Below, piece after piece: positions 25,001 through 34,277 of a DNA stretch of 64,000 nucleotides. Position 1 is the first letter of the stretch. Each line of letters opens with the position of its first letter. The notes beneath the pieces were generated by a model. The model was not told the DNA's origin. It saw only the letters and a program-made list of their open reading frames with translations, and ran no database searches. Origin of the DNA: Romanomermis culicivorax (lineage: Eukaryota > Nematoda > Enoplea > Mermithida > Mermithidae); contig CAWUHX010000427.1 in NCBI GenBank assembly GCA_963922205.1, positions 121,312 through 185,311 on the forward strand, written 5' to 3'. The position numbers and the translations under genes are program-made.

Positions 25001-28000
25001 TAAATTCAACAATATTTTGTCCATTTTATTAACATACCTATAGCCAGCAAGCACTCGACTACTGAATCACGAGCTTCGAATCGAGTTTTTCCACGAATTT
25101 CAGCGAAAGAGCTCTCATCATTGACGATGCCATTATCATCGAATAAATTCTGAATGCTTATTTCAGAATCGCGGAAATAATGCTTGTGTCGACAATATAT
25201 CGCATAGTCCGTCCTATCATGACCGGGCGTCAGTTTGAGAACGCCCGTACCTAAATTAGGATCAACCTTAATAGAAAAAGTTAGTTTTAGCCATTGTACA
25301 TAGGGAGAAAACCCCAAATACTCCTATCAAAACTTTTTCAAACGGTCATTCATCCATGATTTACCCCCACTTGAACTTGTAGAAATTGAACAAGAAATGG
25401 AAAAATATCATTCTCCTGCTAGAATTGGGTTTTCAATGCAATTTTTTACTATACGCGTACCTCTCCGCCAATTTTACGCTAAATTTCTCTTTCCAGACTC
25501 TCCCATATGGAAAATTTTCGCTGTGAATCTCTAGTTAGCACGACACATTAATCCGAAAATTTTTCTTATTTGTTCTTGCCTGAAAGTCGTTTATTGTCGT
25601 TGAAAAATTAAATTTTAGTCAACGAAAAGTTGATCAAGAGACCAAGCACAATCAGAGGCAGTGTTTTTTTGCACTGTGCAAAACTTTTTTTTCAGGTTTT
25701 TTGCACCGTGCAAAAAAATATTCATCAATTGTGGGAAAAAATTTGGTGTTTTCATATAGAAAAGATAATTTTGGTGCATTTTAGTAGACGAAAATTTCAA
25801 AATTTTCCGGCGCTTTGCGCCGGTTATAACTTTAATAATCATTAGTATGTATTACATAGCTCAGACGTGGCTTTCAGAATGTCTAGCTTCATCTATCATG
25901 TAATGTATAATAGTTTTCATCATCCCAAACGTATTATCTCATGTTGTACAAAAAAACCTGTTTATAGTACAAAAAAATTTTTCGGCGCGCAAAACTTTTT
26001 TGGTGATTTTTTTGCACCGTGCAAAAGAGCTCGTGCAAAAAAACACTGTAATGTTAGGCACTATTTTAGGCACATCACAAAATGCTTATTAAAACAAAGA
26101 ACCAGTACATATAACATCACAGCTAACAACTAAAATCATATTTGGTTTCAATCTACACGAATACGTTTTAATGATTGATTTGAACCGAAACATATAAAAT
26201 ATTAATAGTAAATTACGAAGAATCGGTCAGAAACCAGGATCAAATTGAAATCATTGAAATGGATTGAACACGACAGTATCAAGTCCAAGAGTTAAAAATA
26301 CAATAGCGTAAAATTACTTCGCTATCTGCAATTATTGGCATAATATTACTCTCAATAAGCGGATTCTTGCAATACCGACCGATCAAGCCGGAATATCTTT
26401 GATCACTAGGATTTACAGCTAATGCACAGTCTGCGGGTATAGTTTCGGGTCGAGTAGTAGCAACAGTGATGAACTGATCGTGATTTTCATCAACTAATTC
26501 ATAATTTACGTTATACAGCCATCCAAATTCGCAAGTCTTATTCGGTGATCCTGGGATTTGAAATCGGGTAGGTTGTTCTACACGTATGGTTTCAACTTCA
26601 ACGTCGGACAAAGTAGATTTCAAGTAAGGTGACCAATTAACTAAGCGATTGTCGCGAAATATAAGCCCCTCATTGAAAAGACGTTGAAACGCGTATTTGA
26701 CAGCATGAGAAAATTTCTAAAAAGAGCAGGATACGTTAAGAAAGCGCTATTAGGAGCACGAAGTGTATAAACCACAGGATAAGATAGCATCTTAATAAAA
26801 ACTTGATCAAAACCGGTACCATGTTTTTGCCGGTATCCGTACCTTTTGTATGCCCGAATCCACGTGGCTGGCGCGTCAGACAAATAAAGCGAATTCTCGA
26901 TTTTCGGAATACAAGGCACACCAAGCCACGTGGATGGTTCGGAACTAGTGGTTGTAGTGATGGGATGGTATGTGCGAGGCAGGCCGCGTGCCGGACGCAC
27001 CACTACAGCATACCAGCACTTATCCCATAATGCCATAGCATGCAATGCAACCCAAGTTTTTTTATTAGTATGAGTCCCATTAGCACGGCTACTAACTTTC
27101 CTTATTTTGCGTTACTTTTTCTAAGCACGAATAAAATTTTCATTAGCACAGGCCCAACTGCATTAGCACCGTGCTAAAAAAAGAACCATGAATGCAACAC
27201 CACATTTTGTCCGCGTGGAACAATTTTTTCCGACAGTAGACAGGATTCCGCTTCATGCTGGTTTAAATAACCGTATTTCGAAAATTTGTGCTATTTCCAC
27301 TGCTGGATTTTCTTTTCGCTTCCTCATATATGTAAAGGTTTATAATGCCGTAATGCACAAAGAAATTTTTATGGATTTCTTTGACAGATTTTTATGGATT
27401 TTTATACCTTTCGCCAATTTCGCCAAAGCATGCATTGAAAAAGCGTCTTTAAATGATGTCTTTTAGTGTACCATCGAAATATTATCATTACTTAGTAGTT
27501 CCTTACTGTTTCAGTAACTTCCGTTATTTACGACCAATTATGACTGGGGTTTTGGAAAGAAAATGTTTGTATAAACTTGAAAGCTGTAAAAATTTTGTAG
27601 CATTTTCTCCAGAAGTGAAGCATGGCATGTATAAATCTGAAAATTATTAGGAAGGTTTTTGGAGGTGACTTCTTTTTACCTCTGTGCAAACATTACAAAT
27701 ATCCGGGTACAGGCCCGTGCACAAGGGGGGTGGAGGGGGGCCGCACCCCCCCCCCCAATTTAAGCAGCATGCACACACAGTGTATCGCGTAAAATCAACA
27801 TTTTCTGGGGCTATTCAGTAAAAAACTTAGTCCGCTCCCCCATGAAAAAATCCTGCGCACGGCCCTGACCGGATATACGAAGGTGCGAAAAACACGGATA
27901 TCCGTATATGAAAACTTTTCTGGTGAACATCACTAATCACTAATCTTAAATAGGAGAAATCTACTACAGTGAAGAGATCAGCAAAAGTACCTCATCAAGT

Positions 28001-28642
28001 GTGTAGTAACATTTGCCCCAATCTAAAGACGAACCAAGCCTGTTCAATTGTTGTGTAATTTCTTCACAGCGATTATTTTTCCACTGAGTGCAATGACGTT
28101 GGAATTCTTCCGGCTCTAGGTCTTTCTTCGACAGACGTTTATCTCTTTCTAACCATTTCCTAACGACAAGCTGGGTGGCAATACCAGCGTGATCGAAGCC
28201 GGGCACGAAAACGACGTTATGGCCGCACATACGCCGCCTAAAAGACAAATCCGACTCTATCTTCGAACTTCGAAGAAAATAGGAATGTTTATTTCTTGAC
28301 GCAAAAAAACGTAATTACACGTTCGTAACAAAAATACATTTTCTCAATTATATATCAGGAAGCTCACCATCGAGCATAAGAATCTTGGATGGCTACCGTT
28401 AAAGCATGTCCAATATGCAAATTTCCAGTCACGTTGGGCGGTGGTAAGCAAATGATTTCGTTGGTGGACGTTTCGTCAACACTTTTATCTTTCTCACTTA
28501 AATGTCGCCACCATTCCAGCCATTCGGTTTCCACAATACTTGGATCGAAGGCCGGCAAGTGGGGTTTCATCGGCTTCTTCGAACATACAGTTTTAGATGA
28601 GTATTTCAAGACATGCTTTTGACGCGTCCGCAACAAATTCAT
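9841..28642 (-). CDS. VARS: Valine--tRNA ligase (complete, 13 exons)
   Basis: This class I aminoacyl-tRNA synthetase charges tRNA-Val and edits mischarged Thr. By eye the exons are 28368-28642, 27991-28237, 26318-26716, 25038-25266, 20817-21003, 19938-20331, 18614-18869, 18408-18551, 18118-18272, 17692-17910, 11764-11878, 11329-11516 and 9841-10059. All junctions are GT-AG and the total is 3027 nt, a clean 1008 residues plus TGA. Domains in order are HIGH (NLHIGHAL), CP1 editing (TTRPET, then GHDRTDYA), the DVLDTWFSS and GHDILSFWV blocks, KMSKS, anticodon-binding helices (RHFCNKIW), and a C-terminal coiled coil. The N-terminus ([17 protein letters not shown]) is short, basic and free of acidic residues, which suggests a mitochondrial presequence. 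There is no GST-like extension of the vertebrate cytosolic type. Whether it is mitochondrial only or dual cannot be decided here. Introns of 4.0 and 5.8 kb are swollen by repeats. Confidence 0.93.
10440..10970 (+). repeat. Intronic repeat, copy R1 (inverted relative to 23140-23560)
   Basis: It shares blocks with 23140-23560 in reverse complement: CTATGGCTAG...CATA, ATACTTTTGGTCGGAAAA, and the following A/T-rich part with Cs around 10900-10960. It is interrupted by a 151-bp MITE at 10549-10699. The family is unknown and no coding capacity is seen. Confidence 0.65.
10549..10699 (+). mobile_element. hAT-type MITE with perfect 8-bp target duplication
   Basis: The ends are CAGGGCCGTGCGCA and TGTGCACGCCCTG. 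The 8 bases CCTCCCAT flank it at 10541-10548 and 10700-10707. The empty version of the site is present in the paralogous repeat near 23445-23465, which proves a simple insertion. Two relatives lie at 12139-12297 and 27710-27867. It is non-autonomous, and the interior includes a C-rich tract. Confidence 0.88.
11329..11516 (-). CDS. VARS: VARS exon 12
   Basis: The acceptor is TTAACAG|GCTTTC and the donor is TTAGAT|GTGAGC. It encodes a divergent region between the anticodon domain and the C-terminal coiled coil. It is assigned by phase and position. Confidence 0.8.
11764..11878 (-). CDS. VARS: VARS exon 11 (small exon)
   Basis: The acceptor is TTTTACAG|ATTTGT and the donor is TCGG|GTGAAG. The 38 codons include [14 protein letters not shown], which corresponds to the conserved helix after the anticodon domain. 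It was found only by following phase and homology, because the stand-alone reading frame is short. Confidence 0.85.
12139..12297 (+). mobile_element. hAT-type MITE, second copy, right terminus eroded
   Basis: It begins CAGGGCCGTGCGCATGATT and follows the 10549 copy through the C-rich tract to GCGCACGGCC. It lacks the final CTG, so no clear target duplication can be read. Confidence 0.7.
12310..12445 (-). mobile_element. Fragment related to the hAT derivative at 52188
   Basis: Read on the minus strand it starts CAGGTCCCCAATGTC and continues AGGTAGGGGTAAAA, close to the first 40 bases of the element at 52188-53053. Only one terminus is visible. Confidence 0.45.
13670..14110 (+). repeat. Palindrome-bearing repeat, copy a
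   Basis: It carries CCGGCGCTTCGCGCCGG (13688-13704), a 7-bp stem with a 3-base loop. The shared body includes GCTCAGGCACGGCTTTTAGCA, TGTTTTAATTGGTAATCTTC and a block ending AATATAATAAAATTCT near 14097. Related copies are at 14388, 14775 and 25659, and inverted at 32270. Confidence 0.7.
14388..14745 (+). repeat. Palindrome-bearing repeat, copy b
   Basis: Its lead-in (TTTTTTTGCACTGTGCAAAAC) matches 25663 onward. It has the same palindrome at 14549-14565 and the same following body, truncated near 14745. Confidence 0.65.
14775..15612 (+). repeat. Palindrome-bearing repeat, copy c (longest)
   Basis: The palindrome is at 14809-14825. The body continues past the end of copy a into a block with CATTATGCTCTTGAATGAGC and ends at CCCCACTTGGGGAAAAAGCCGGCGGG. 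The whole unit is found inverted at 32270-32930, so the family is longer than copies a, b and d show. Confidence 0.65.
17692..17910 (-). CDS. VARS: VARS exon 10
   Basis: The acceptor is TTTTTATTAG|GAATAT. It carries [15 protein letters not shown], the conserved end of the helical domain. The donor is TTA|GTAAAT. The next intron is 5.8 kb long. Confidence 0.9.
18118..18272 (-). CDS. VARS: VARS exon 9
   Basis: The acceptor is GATACAG|ATATTC. It encodes [10 protein letters not shown] and [11 protein letters not shown], typical of the helical domain. The donor CTA|GTAAGT is near consensus. Confidence 0.85.
18408..18551 (-). CDS. VARS: VARS exon 8
   Basis: The acceptor is ATATCAG|GTCAG. It encodes [20 protein letters not shown], the start of the anticodon-binding helical domain. 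The donor at 18407 (CTA|GTATTA) is the only nearby one that keeps frame with exon 9. An upstream GT at 18420 would not. Confidence 0.8.
18614..18869 (-). CDS. VARS: VARS exon 7 (KMSKS motif)
   Basis: The acceptor is TTCTTCTAG|AGCGTT. It contains [17 protein letters not shown], the ATP-binding KMSKS signature. The donor AAAAT|GTTAGA was chosen because it joins to exon 8 with the family's spacing. Confidence 0.9.
19938..20331 (-). CDS. VARS: VARS exon 6 (catalytic core)
   Basis: The acceptor is TTATTCAG|GCATTGG. It contains [30 protein letters not shown] and [14 protein letters not shown], all conserved class I ValRS blocks. The donor is TTTAAG|GTGAGG. Confidence 0.93.
20817..21003 (-). CDS. 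VARS: VARS exon 5
   Basis: The acceptor is TTTTAG|GTAAAC. It encodes the link back to the catalytic domain ([17 protein letters not shown]). The donor is TTGAA|GTAAGC. Confidence 0.9.
21003..25037. other. VARS intron 4, repeat-rich, no exon seen
   Basis: This 4.0-kb intron holds the R2 repeat (23140-23560). It also has an imperfect inverted repeat around 21651-21755, with GTCAAGGCCACGGC facing GCTATGGCCGTGAC and ACCAATCA facing TGATTGG. AT-rich sequence makes up the rest. Nothing coding is supported. Confidence 0.5.
23140..23560 (-). repeat. Intronic repeat, copy R2 (empty-site paralog)
   Basis: It is an inverted relative of 10440-10970. Around 23445-23465 its sequence runs straight through the point where R1 carries the 151-bp MITE. 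It includes two TATGGCTAGCCATA-like palindromes. Confidence 0.65.
25038..25266 (-). CDS. VARS: VARS exon 4 (editing domain, second half)
   Basis: The acceptor is ATTAAG|GTTGAT. It carries [22 protein letters not shown], whose GHD replaces the more usual AHD while keeping the Asp. The donor is ATAG|GTATGT and leaves phase 1. Confidence 0.92.
25659..26048. mobile_element. Short element with CAGTGTTTTTTTGCAC inverted termini
   Basis: It begins CAGTGTTTTTTTGCAC and ends GTGCAAAAAAACACTG, a 16-base inverted pair. Further GTGCAAA/TTTGCAC words lie just inside. It contains the palindrome-bearing repeat, copy d (palindrome variant at 25807-25823). No direct duplication flanks it, so it may be a fold-back element or a chimera. 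Confidence 0.55.
26318..26716 (-). CDS. VARS: VARS exon 3 (CP1 entry, editing domain)
   Basis: The acceptor is CTTTTTAG|AAATTT. It contains [15 protein letters not shown] and the editing-site motif [10 protein letters not shown] (usual form TTRPETMLGD). The donor is GAA|GTAATT. It is 133 codons, phase 0 at both ends. Confidence 0.92.
27710..27867 (-). mobile_element. hAT-type MITE, third copy, opposite orientation
   Basis: It starts CAGGCCCGTGCAC and ends TGCGCACGGCCCTG, the reverse of the 10549 copy. The flanks TCCGGGTA and ACCGGATA match at 6 of 8 positions, consistent with an older insertion. It lies in VARS intron 2. Confidence 0.75.
27991..28237 (-). CDS. VARS: VARS exon 2 (Rossmann fold)
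   Basis: The acceptor is TTTTAG|GCGG and the first base completes the Trp codon from exon 1. It carries [10 protein letters not shown], a strong family signature, and ends in frame at GAT GAG|GTAC. Confidence 0.93.
28368..28642 (-). CDS. VARS: VARS exon 1 (start codon, HIGH motif)
   Basis: It starts at ATG 28642-28640, giving a basic leader and then the conserved start of the catalytic domain with [12 protein letters not shown]. The donor is TG|GTGAGC at 28367. Upstream non-coding exons cannot be excluded. Confidence 0.9.
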
Positions 28643-29825
28643 ATCAAATTCAACGAAGTCTTGAATAAAATCACGAATTTAATATCAACCTTTTCTAGAT
28701 ATTGTATTTTTCCACATGCGAAAAATATTTTAAACGCGTTTTTCCCTCAAAAGTACTCATAATCGTTATTTATAAGCGTTTTGAAACACATTTTCACATA
28801 ATGCTTTTACTGGCATCGAAAATTTTCGGAATCGAAGAAAAAATTGAAATTTTAAAATTCGTCTTAACTTTTTTATACACAATGAAATAAAATTTCATTA
28901 GAGTTTTATGCTTTTAAAGCCGTTCTGCGATCGGAAAAATAAACGTTACAAGAGAAAAAAAAGAAATTCATAAATTACGAAAAAGAACAATAGTAAATAT
29001 ACAAGCTCATGGAAGTGTTGTAAACACGCCATTTCGAAAGAATTGCTGAGAGTTTCTGAGCCGCAGAGCTGGATTTTATTCTATAATTTTTCGGAATGAT
29101 CTTTTCAGATAATTTTTTGGGAAAAATAATTTCGAAAAAGGCGATAAATATGGGGGTTCGCAATGGAAAAGATGAACTTTGATGCATTTCATGGAGTCAC
29201 TTCATAAACATGCAGACGAATTTAAATTGATAAAGTGATTTCAGGACATTTCAAGTTTAACTTGAAGTTTTCAAACATTTAGTTTTTTAAATTTTATAAT
29301 GATAAAGACATGTTTTTGCACAGATAATTTGAACCTGATGCTTATTGAATTTTTTTGTACAATGAATTTTTTTGTACAAATATTTTTTGGCCGATTTTTA
29401 TACATGTACATATATACATGTACGAGAAAAACACTAGTCGGAAGTAACATTTTGAACAGTATTTTTTAACACGTATCAACTGATCGAATATCTAAATAAT
29501 TACATACATTCCACAGCGTGTTACATGCCTACTCTTCGATATTCTTCAAATAAATTTAAATTTGGATTGAAAAAAAGAAACCATTTGATTCATGATTTTC
29601 AAAGCAAAAAAGCTTGAAATGAACACAACAATGTTACTACTAAAATAACAATGATACATAATGCAAATGATATCCAACAAATTAAGCAGTTTGTTAACAA
29701 TTGTGTATAACTGGTACCAATACTGGCGCCGGTCCTTGGGCACCGGCATCTGCACAGACACTGGTAAAAAGTTGGCACTGACACATCCCTACTATGTATG
29801 TATTATGCTTATAATATTCGAAGTA
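28643..29825. other. Upstream of VARS; no gene, part of an outer repeat
   Basis: The VARS promoter should lie here, but no clear TATA or initiator is apparent. From about 29715 to 29790 the sequence is GC-richer with ACTGG/CACCGG words that recur at 32030-32090. The composite hAT element was therefore inserted into another repeat. Confidence 0.4.
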
Positions 29826-30212
29826 ATTATCGGTAGGGATGGGCCGGCTCGACTTTTTTGGCGACAGCGGATCCGGATCCGGATCTTAGAAAATTTGGTT
29901 CAGCGGATCCGGATCCAAAAAAAATTGGTTCAGCGGCTCCGGATCCGAATCTTGAGGAACAGATCCGAGCGAATCCGGATCTTTCAATAAGTATATGTAC
30001 TATGTCTGATTTGTCTAAAACTGAATTAAATGAATTTATATTCATTGGTGTCAATAGATTAATAGATTATTAATGATTGAAGTGTTCGTTTATTGAAATA
30101 GTTTACATTTACTAATTAGTAATTTTCATTCATTAAATTGTATTCATGCTTAGATTAATATTGGTTTCATCAGAAAATAAATGAATAGAAATGGAAACTT
30201 TTTTCAGAAATT

Positions 30213-30401
30213 ATGGATTCAAGTTTTTATTTCACTAGCAGAGTGTGGGACTAATTCACAGTGTCCCCAGATGATGAAGAAAAGGCAAAGTGCAATAAAT
30301 GCAGAATCCAGTTATCCAGAAAAGGTTGTGGTACTGGATGTCATAAAAAACATTTGGAGAGGAAACATATGGCAATATATAAGCAGTTTGCGGCTGAATA
30401 A
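30213..30401 (+). pseudogene. hAT transposase N-terminus, BED zinc finger (broken)
   Basis: This 63-codon stretch has the BED layout: SRVWD, then CNKC, then H-K-K-H-LERKH, ending in a stop at 30399-30401. It carries a TAA in place of the tyrosine codon after VWD, so it is dead. The inverted copy at 55329-55517 has TAC there and is open. BED fingers are typical DNA-binding N-termini of hAT transposases. Confidence 0.75.
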
Positions 30402-31426
30402 AAAGAAGATAATGAAAATAGAAGTAATTGTGGAACAAATTGCTACTAGTATAGTTATGTTAATGAATTAATTTTTGTGTTTTCTTTAAAGATAGCCAAA
30501 AACTGAATCTAGCAACTCAAAAACCAAATTAGAGCATGAACTTAAATCTCAAACGTCTCTGGACAATTGCTTCATCTAGAAAGTAAACTTAAATTAGCAC
30601 CAGCGAAAAGTGTCACCAATGAACAGCTATTGAGTGGTGCTGGTCAAATTTATGATCCTACCAAATATCGTTTGAAGGGCGACACTGTTGAAAAATAACT
30701 GTTTCTCAAGTATAATTTTGCTACCATTGCAGTGTTTTTTTGTACAAGCCTTTTTGTACCTGTACAAAGATCAGCCAAAAAGTCTTTGTATGAATAAATT
30801 TTTTTTGTACACTGAGAAAACGATGATCTTTCATGTATTTTCGCACAAAGTTTCCTCCTAATAGCACTCGAGTTCCCGTCCTTCATAATCATCTTACAAA
30901 TTAAGAAAATATACTCATAACTTTCATAAATCTGAAAAACTTCAAGCTGAAATTTCTGAAAATTAGTTCCATGATGCTTCTCAATTCAAACTCGACTTCA
31001 TGTTTAAAATTTAAGTAGCAGAATAGTTGGAGTAGATTTTGACGTTCTCAAATGGACCGATATTCGCTTTTTCTGTACAGGAAGACCACCAACATTTTTT
31101 CCTTTACTGGAAATTTTTTCTTCAGGAAGCACTATTTGTTGAAAAATAGTATTGCAAAGAATTATTTATCCGGGGCGAGGCACCGGAAAATTTTTGGTGT
31201 TTCTTAATACTGCAAAATTTTATGTGAATAATAATGAATAAAGATCCGATTATGACTGGATCTTAATCATTGACAACAGCAGATCCGGGTCCGGATCTTA
31301 AAAAATTTGGTTCAGCGGATCCAGATCGGATCCGGATCCAAAAAAATCTGGTTTAGCGGATCCAGATCGGATCCGGATCGTAAAATTCAGGTGGATATCC
31401 GGATCCGGATACCTGGCCCATCCCTA

Positions 31427-31838
31427 TTGACCACATTTCATACTGTTGCCTAAAGTTACTTTAGGTATCTTTTGCATTACACACGTTATAAGATGGGTGG
31501 CCACCAGGCGCACTGATACCAAAAAATTATTATGAGCAACACAAACTTGACAAATAAAATCACAGGTGGTATCAAAATTGTCTACCAAGCAGTTACCACA
31601 TATCCATTCATCACAGCATGCCCAGTCTTTTTTGTACTTTTTCTTGCAAATTGTCCAGTGAATACAGCAAATGTGAGACACATTAGTGCTCTTAGCGTTT
31701 TCTGCTTCTTTCAATTTCAGATGAGCAAGAACTTCTGGTTCCGCCAAAGTCAGGCCAAGCACATGACAAAGACGTTTCCTGGAATTTTTCGGCTCATTTC
31801 TTTGAGATGTACTGTCTGAAAGTACTTGATGACACACC
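31427..31838 (-). pseudogene. Captured pogo transposase C-terminus
   Basis: The minus strand encodes ICCIHWTICKKK and WACCDEWICGNC, a Cys-rich PHD-like tail found at the end of some pogo-type transposases. It is nearly identical to 53890-54301. It sits between two hAT termini and has no pogo ends of its own. Confidence 0.7.
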
Positions 31839-32269
31839 GGATCTTAATCATTGACAACAGCGGATCCGGATCTTACAAAATTTGGTTCAACGGATCCAGA
31901 TCGGATCCGGATCAAAAAAAAATCTAGTTTAGCGGATCCGGATCGGATCCAAAAATTTAGGCGGATATCCGCGAATCCGGATACCCGTCCCATCCCTAAT
32001 TATCGGTGCTAAATATAGTGGCACCTGCCGATGCCAGATACCATGGCACCTGTGTCAGTGCCAGTGCCTAGAACATCCCTAGTCTATACTTCAGCCGATA
32101 AGATGCCTAAAAATAAAGGAAATTAAGTCTTTGACCATTGAAAAAATTTGCGACATTTGCCAAAAACGCTCAAAACTTTTTGTTTTTTTCCAAATTTTCT
32201 CGTGCATTGATCTTAATCTTTTTTTATTTAAATTTAAATCATTTTCACTTTCTATTTAAATCACTATTT

Positions 32270-32930
32270 TTTTCCGCCGGCCTTTCCCCCAAATGGGAAA
32301 GGGGTCAAATTTTTTTACCCAATTTTTCCCAAGTCGTTTTTTTCGCTTCAAAATGCTCATAGACGCTTTTTTCAAGTGTTTTTGAGCTTTTTCAAATATT
32401 CTGACATTTTTAGAGCCGTTAATTCATAATAATTGAAGAAAAATTCGAGTTTGAAGTCTAATTTACAAGCATTGTGGAACAAATTTTCCAGCAAACTATC
32501 CAAGGGCATAATGACTTTGATTTACATGAGAAATAGACGTCAAGGTCTCCATGATGACCAGTGGGAGCCCGAAAAACATGTTAATGCTTCCGGCGCAAAG
32601 CGCAGGAAAAATTTTTAAATGAGTATTCGTTCATAAACTTTCATAAATTTGGTCGTAAAGCTATGAGTAAGAAGAGTAAAAATTTCCGAACACTACTTTC
32701 ACGGAGCTTTTAAATTTAATTTACGAAGGAATAATCGCTTCAAAAAGCTACCGTGTTGATCTTTCTCAACAAAACGTGATTCAAAAATGCAAATCTTCAT
32801 CAAGTATCAAGATAAAATATTGAAGATCGTCAGTTAAAACATGATATGTAAACACGTTTACGATGATGAAAACTAAAGATTAAATGGTAAATAAAGATAG
32901 ACATGTCAGCTGAATGCCGCGGCTGAACCG
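32270..32930 (-). repeat. Palindrome-bearing repeat, inverted copy e
   Basis: It is the reverse complement of most of copy c. It starts with CCGCCGGCCTTTCCCCCAAAT and has the eroded palindrome TCCGGCGCAAAGCGCAGGA near 32590. It extends through the ATCTTCATCAA block to about 32930. Confidence 0.6.
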
Positions 32931-33077
32931 ATAATGAACAATATTACATTGTTAAGAAAGCATACAGTCAAAGCTATATAATTTTTTTAAAGAAAAAACA
33001 ATTTACTACTAATAACGAATCTAATAACGAGAGCATTGACCTCGGGGGACAGGTCAAATCTTACGAGTGCCTTTTCA

Positions 33078-33155
33078 GTTTATGTGCGCTCTTTGGTCGA
33101 ATACTGCTCAACTGTATGGAATCCTCATTGTTCCCCTTATATAGAATTTGTGTCA
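33078..33155 (+). pseudogene. LINE reverse transcriptase tail fragment
   Basis: The stretch reads VYVRSLVEYCSTVWNPH, the conserved block after the RT thumb in jockey/CR1-type LINEs. It is short and isolated. Confidence 0.5.
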
Positions 33156-34277
33156 GGGATGGACATAGTCTATCTCCAGGTTGCGAAGAAATAGCCAAAG
33201 TGGACGCAAATCGCGTCCACGCCGATTTGCATAGACACCGTGCATAAAAATGCCGGTCGTCTATGTTTTTGGTCATTCTTTGATTTGTTGTTTATTTTAT
33301 AATATAGAAAATCGGCGGCCAGTAGGCCATTTATTATAATATTATTTTTATTATATTTTTGTGGAGTGTTTGCCCGAAATACAACGTCCCCCGCCAGACA
33401 TTTATTGGACTTCTTGCAGCGGAGGGAAGGCAGGTTAGACCCTGGATTTCTGGAGTGCCACCCAGCATGCAAGTCTACATTTGCAACTCAATTCTCGGCC
33501 TGACTTCTAGGTTTGCCCCAGATTTGAAGTTACTTGAGCTCAGAGAGTTTTCGATCTTCTGCAGTTCTTTGGAACGAAAGCAGGTGATCTTTGTTGACTG
33601 TGAGACTGACCGAACTGTTGCAAACTTATTCTATCTAAGGTTTCGGCCTGATTAGGTGAATTAGCGAGTGACTGATTAGGTCTATTTTTGATAACCAATC
33701 CATTTTATTATATTTCTCAATTCCAATACCAAGTCTCATTTCAACATTTGTTGAAAAATTCAGGAGTTTACCAAACAAATTTTTGGTTTTAATATATTCT
33801 ATTTGATGATCAGTACCCAATCATTTAAGGGCTGGAACCAGGCCTTTTTGCTTTGAAAATCACGAGCTACATGGCTTTTAGGTCTAAATTTTCAGGATTA
33901 CAAATTTAAATTTTGCGAGCCAAAACTTTGTAATTGAAGACTATGGAAAAATAGGGTTGTAACACAATGGATAATCTATGGATATTCCCTCAGTTGACAC
34001 GTGTTCAAAGAAACTACTGTTTAAAATTTTATTGCCAACCAGTGATTTTCTGATACAGGACATTTCCTAATGTATACATCATACATGCACATAGGGTATT
34101 GGATTACTATACCCTGAAGGTCGAAGTGAAGTTTTGCTATAGGCCCAGTCTCAGAAACCTGAGTACTGAAATATTGTCCAAGAACTAAAAAAATAAGCAA
34201 AATATTTCTGAAAGAAGATCAGATTGAGAATATGCTTCATTAGGTCGTTTTTTTATTTGACTTGGATCATCAGTGCG

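Larger units (their letters stand above)
29834..31998. mobile_element. Composite hAT element with captured pogo fragment
   Basis: The ends are TAGGGATGGG and CCCATCCCTA. ATTATCGG flanks the element at 29826-29833 and 31999-32006, a perfect 8-bp target duplication typical of hAT. A third hAT end lies inside at 31417-31426, followed by a 412-bp pogo fragment and a second terminal array. Both ends and the inner end carry many GGATCCGGATC words. It encodes only a BED finger remnant. Confidence 0.85.
32007..34260. other. No intact gene; repeat remnants
   Basis: It contains the outer repeat tail (32007-32100), an inverted palindrome-family copy (32270-32930) and a short LINE RT remnant (33078-33155). 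An unassigned open stretch lies at 33359-33655 (+). A tyrosine- or RNA-gene signature is not seen. Confidence 0.4.

Noticed and set aside
25659-26048. A clean hAT MITE with CAGTGT termini
   Set aside because: The termini pair well, but the flanking 8 bases (ATCAGAGG and TAATGTTA) do not match, so it was kept only as a tentative element.
26800-27050. tRNA-type SINE in VARS intron 2
   Set aside because: A TGCTGTAGTGGTGCG word resembles an A box, but no B box lies at the right distance and no second copy is in the window.
30735-30822. Small MITE with CAGTGT...ACACTG ends inside the hAT element
   Set aside because: Only about 6 terminal bases pair and no target duplication is present. It is shared by both hAT copies and may be internal sequence.
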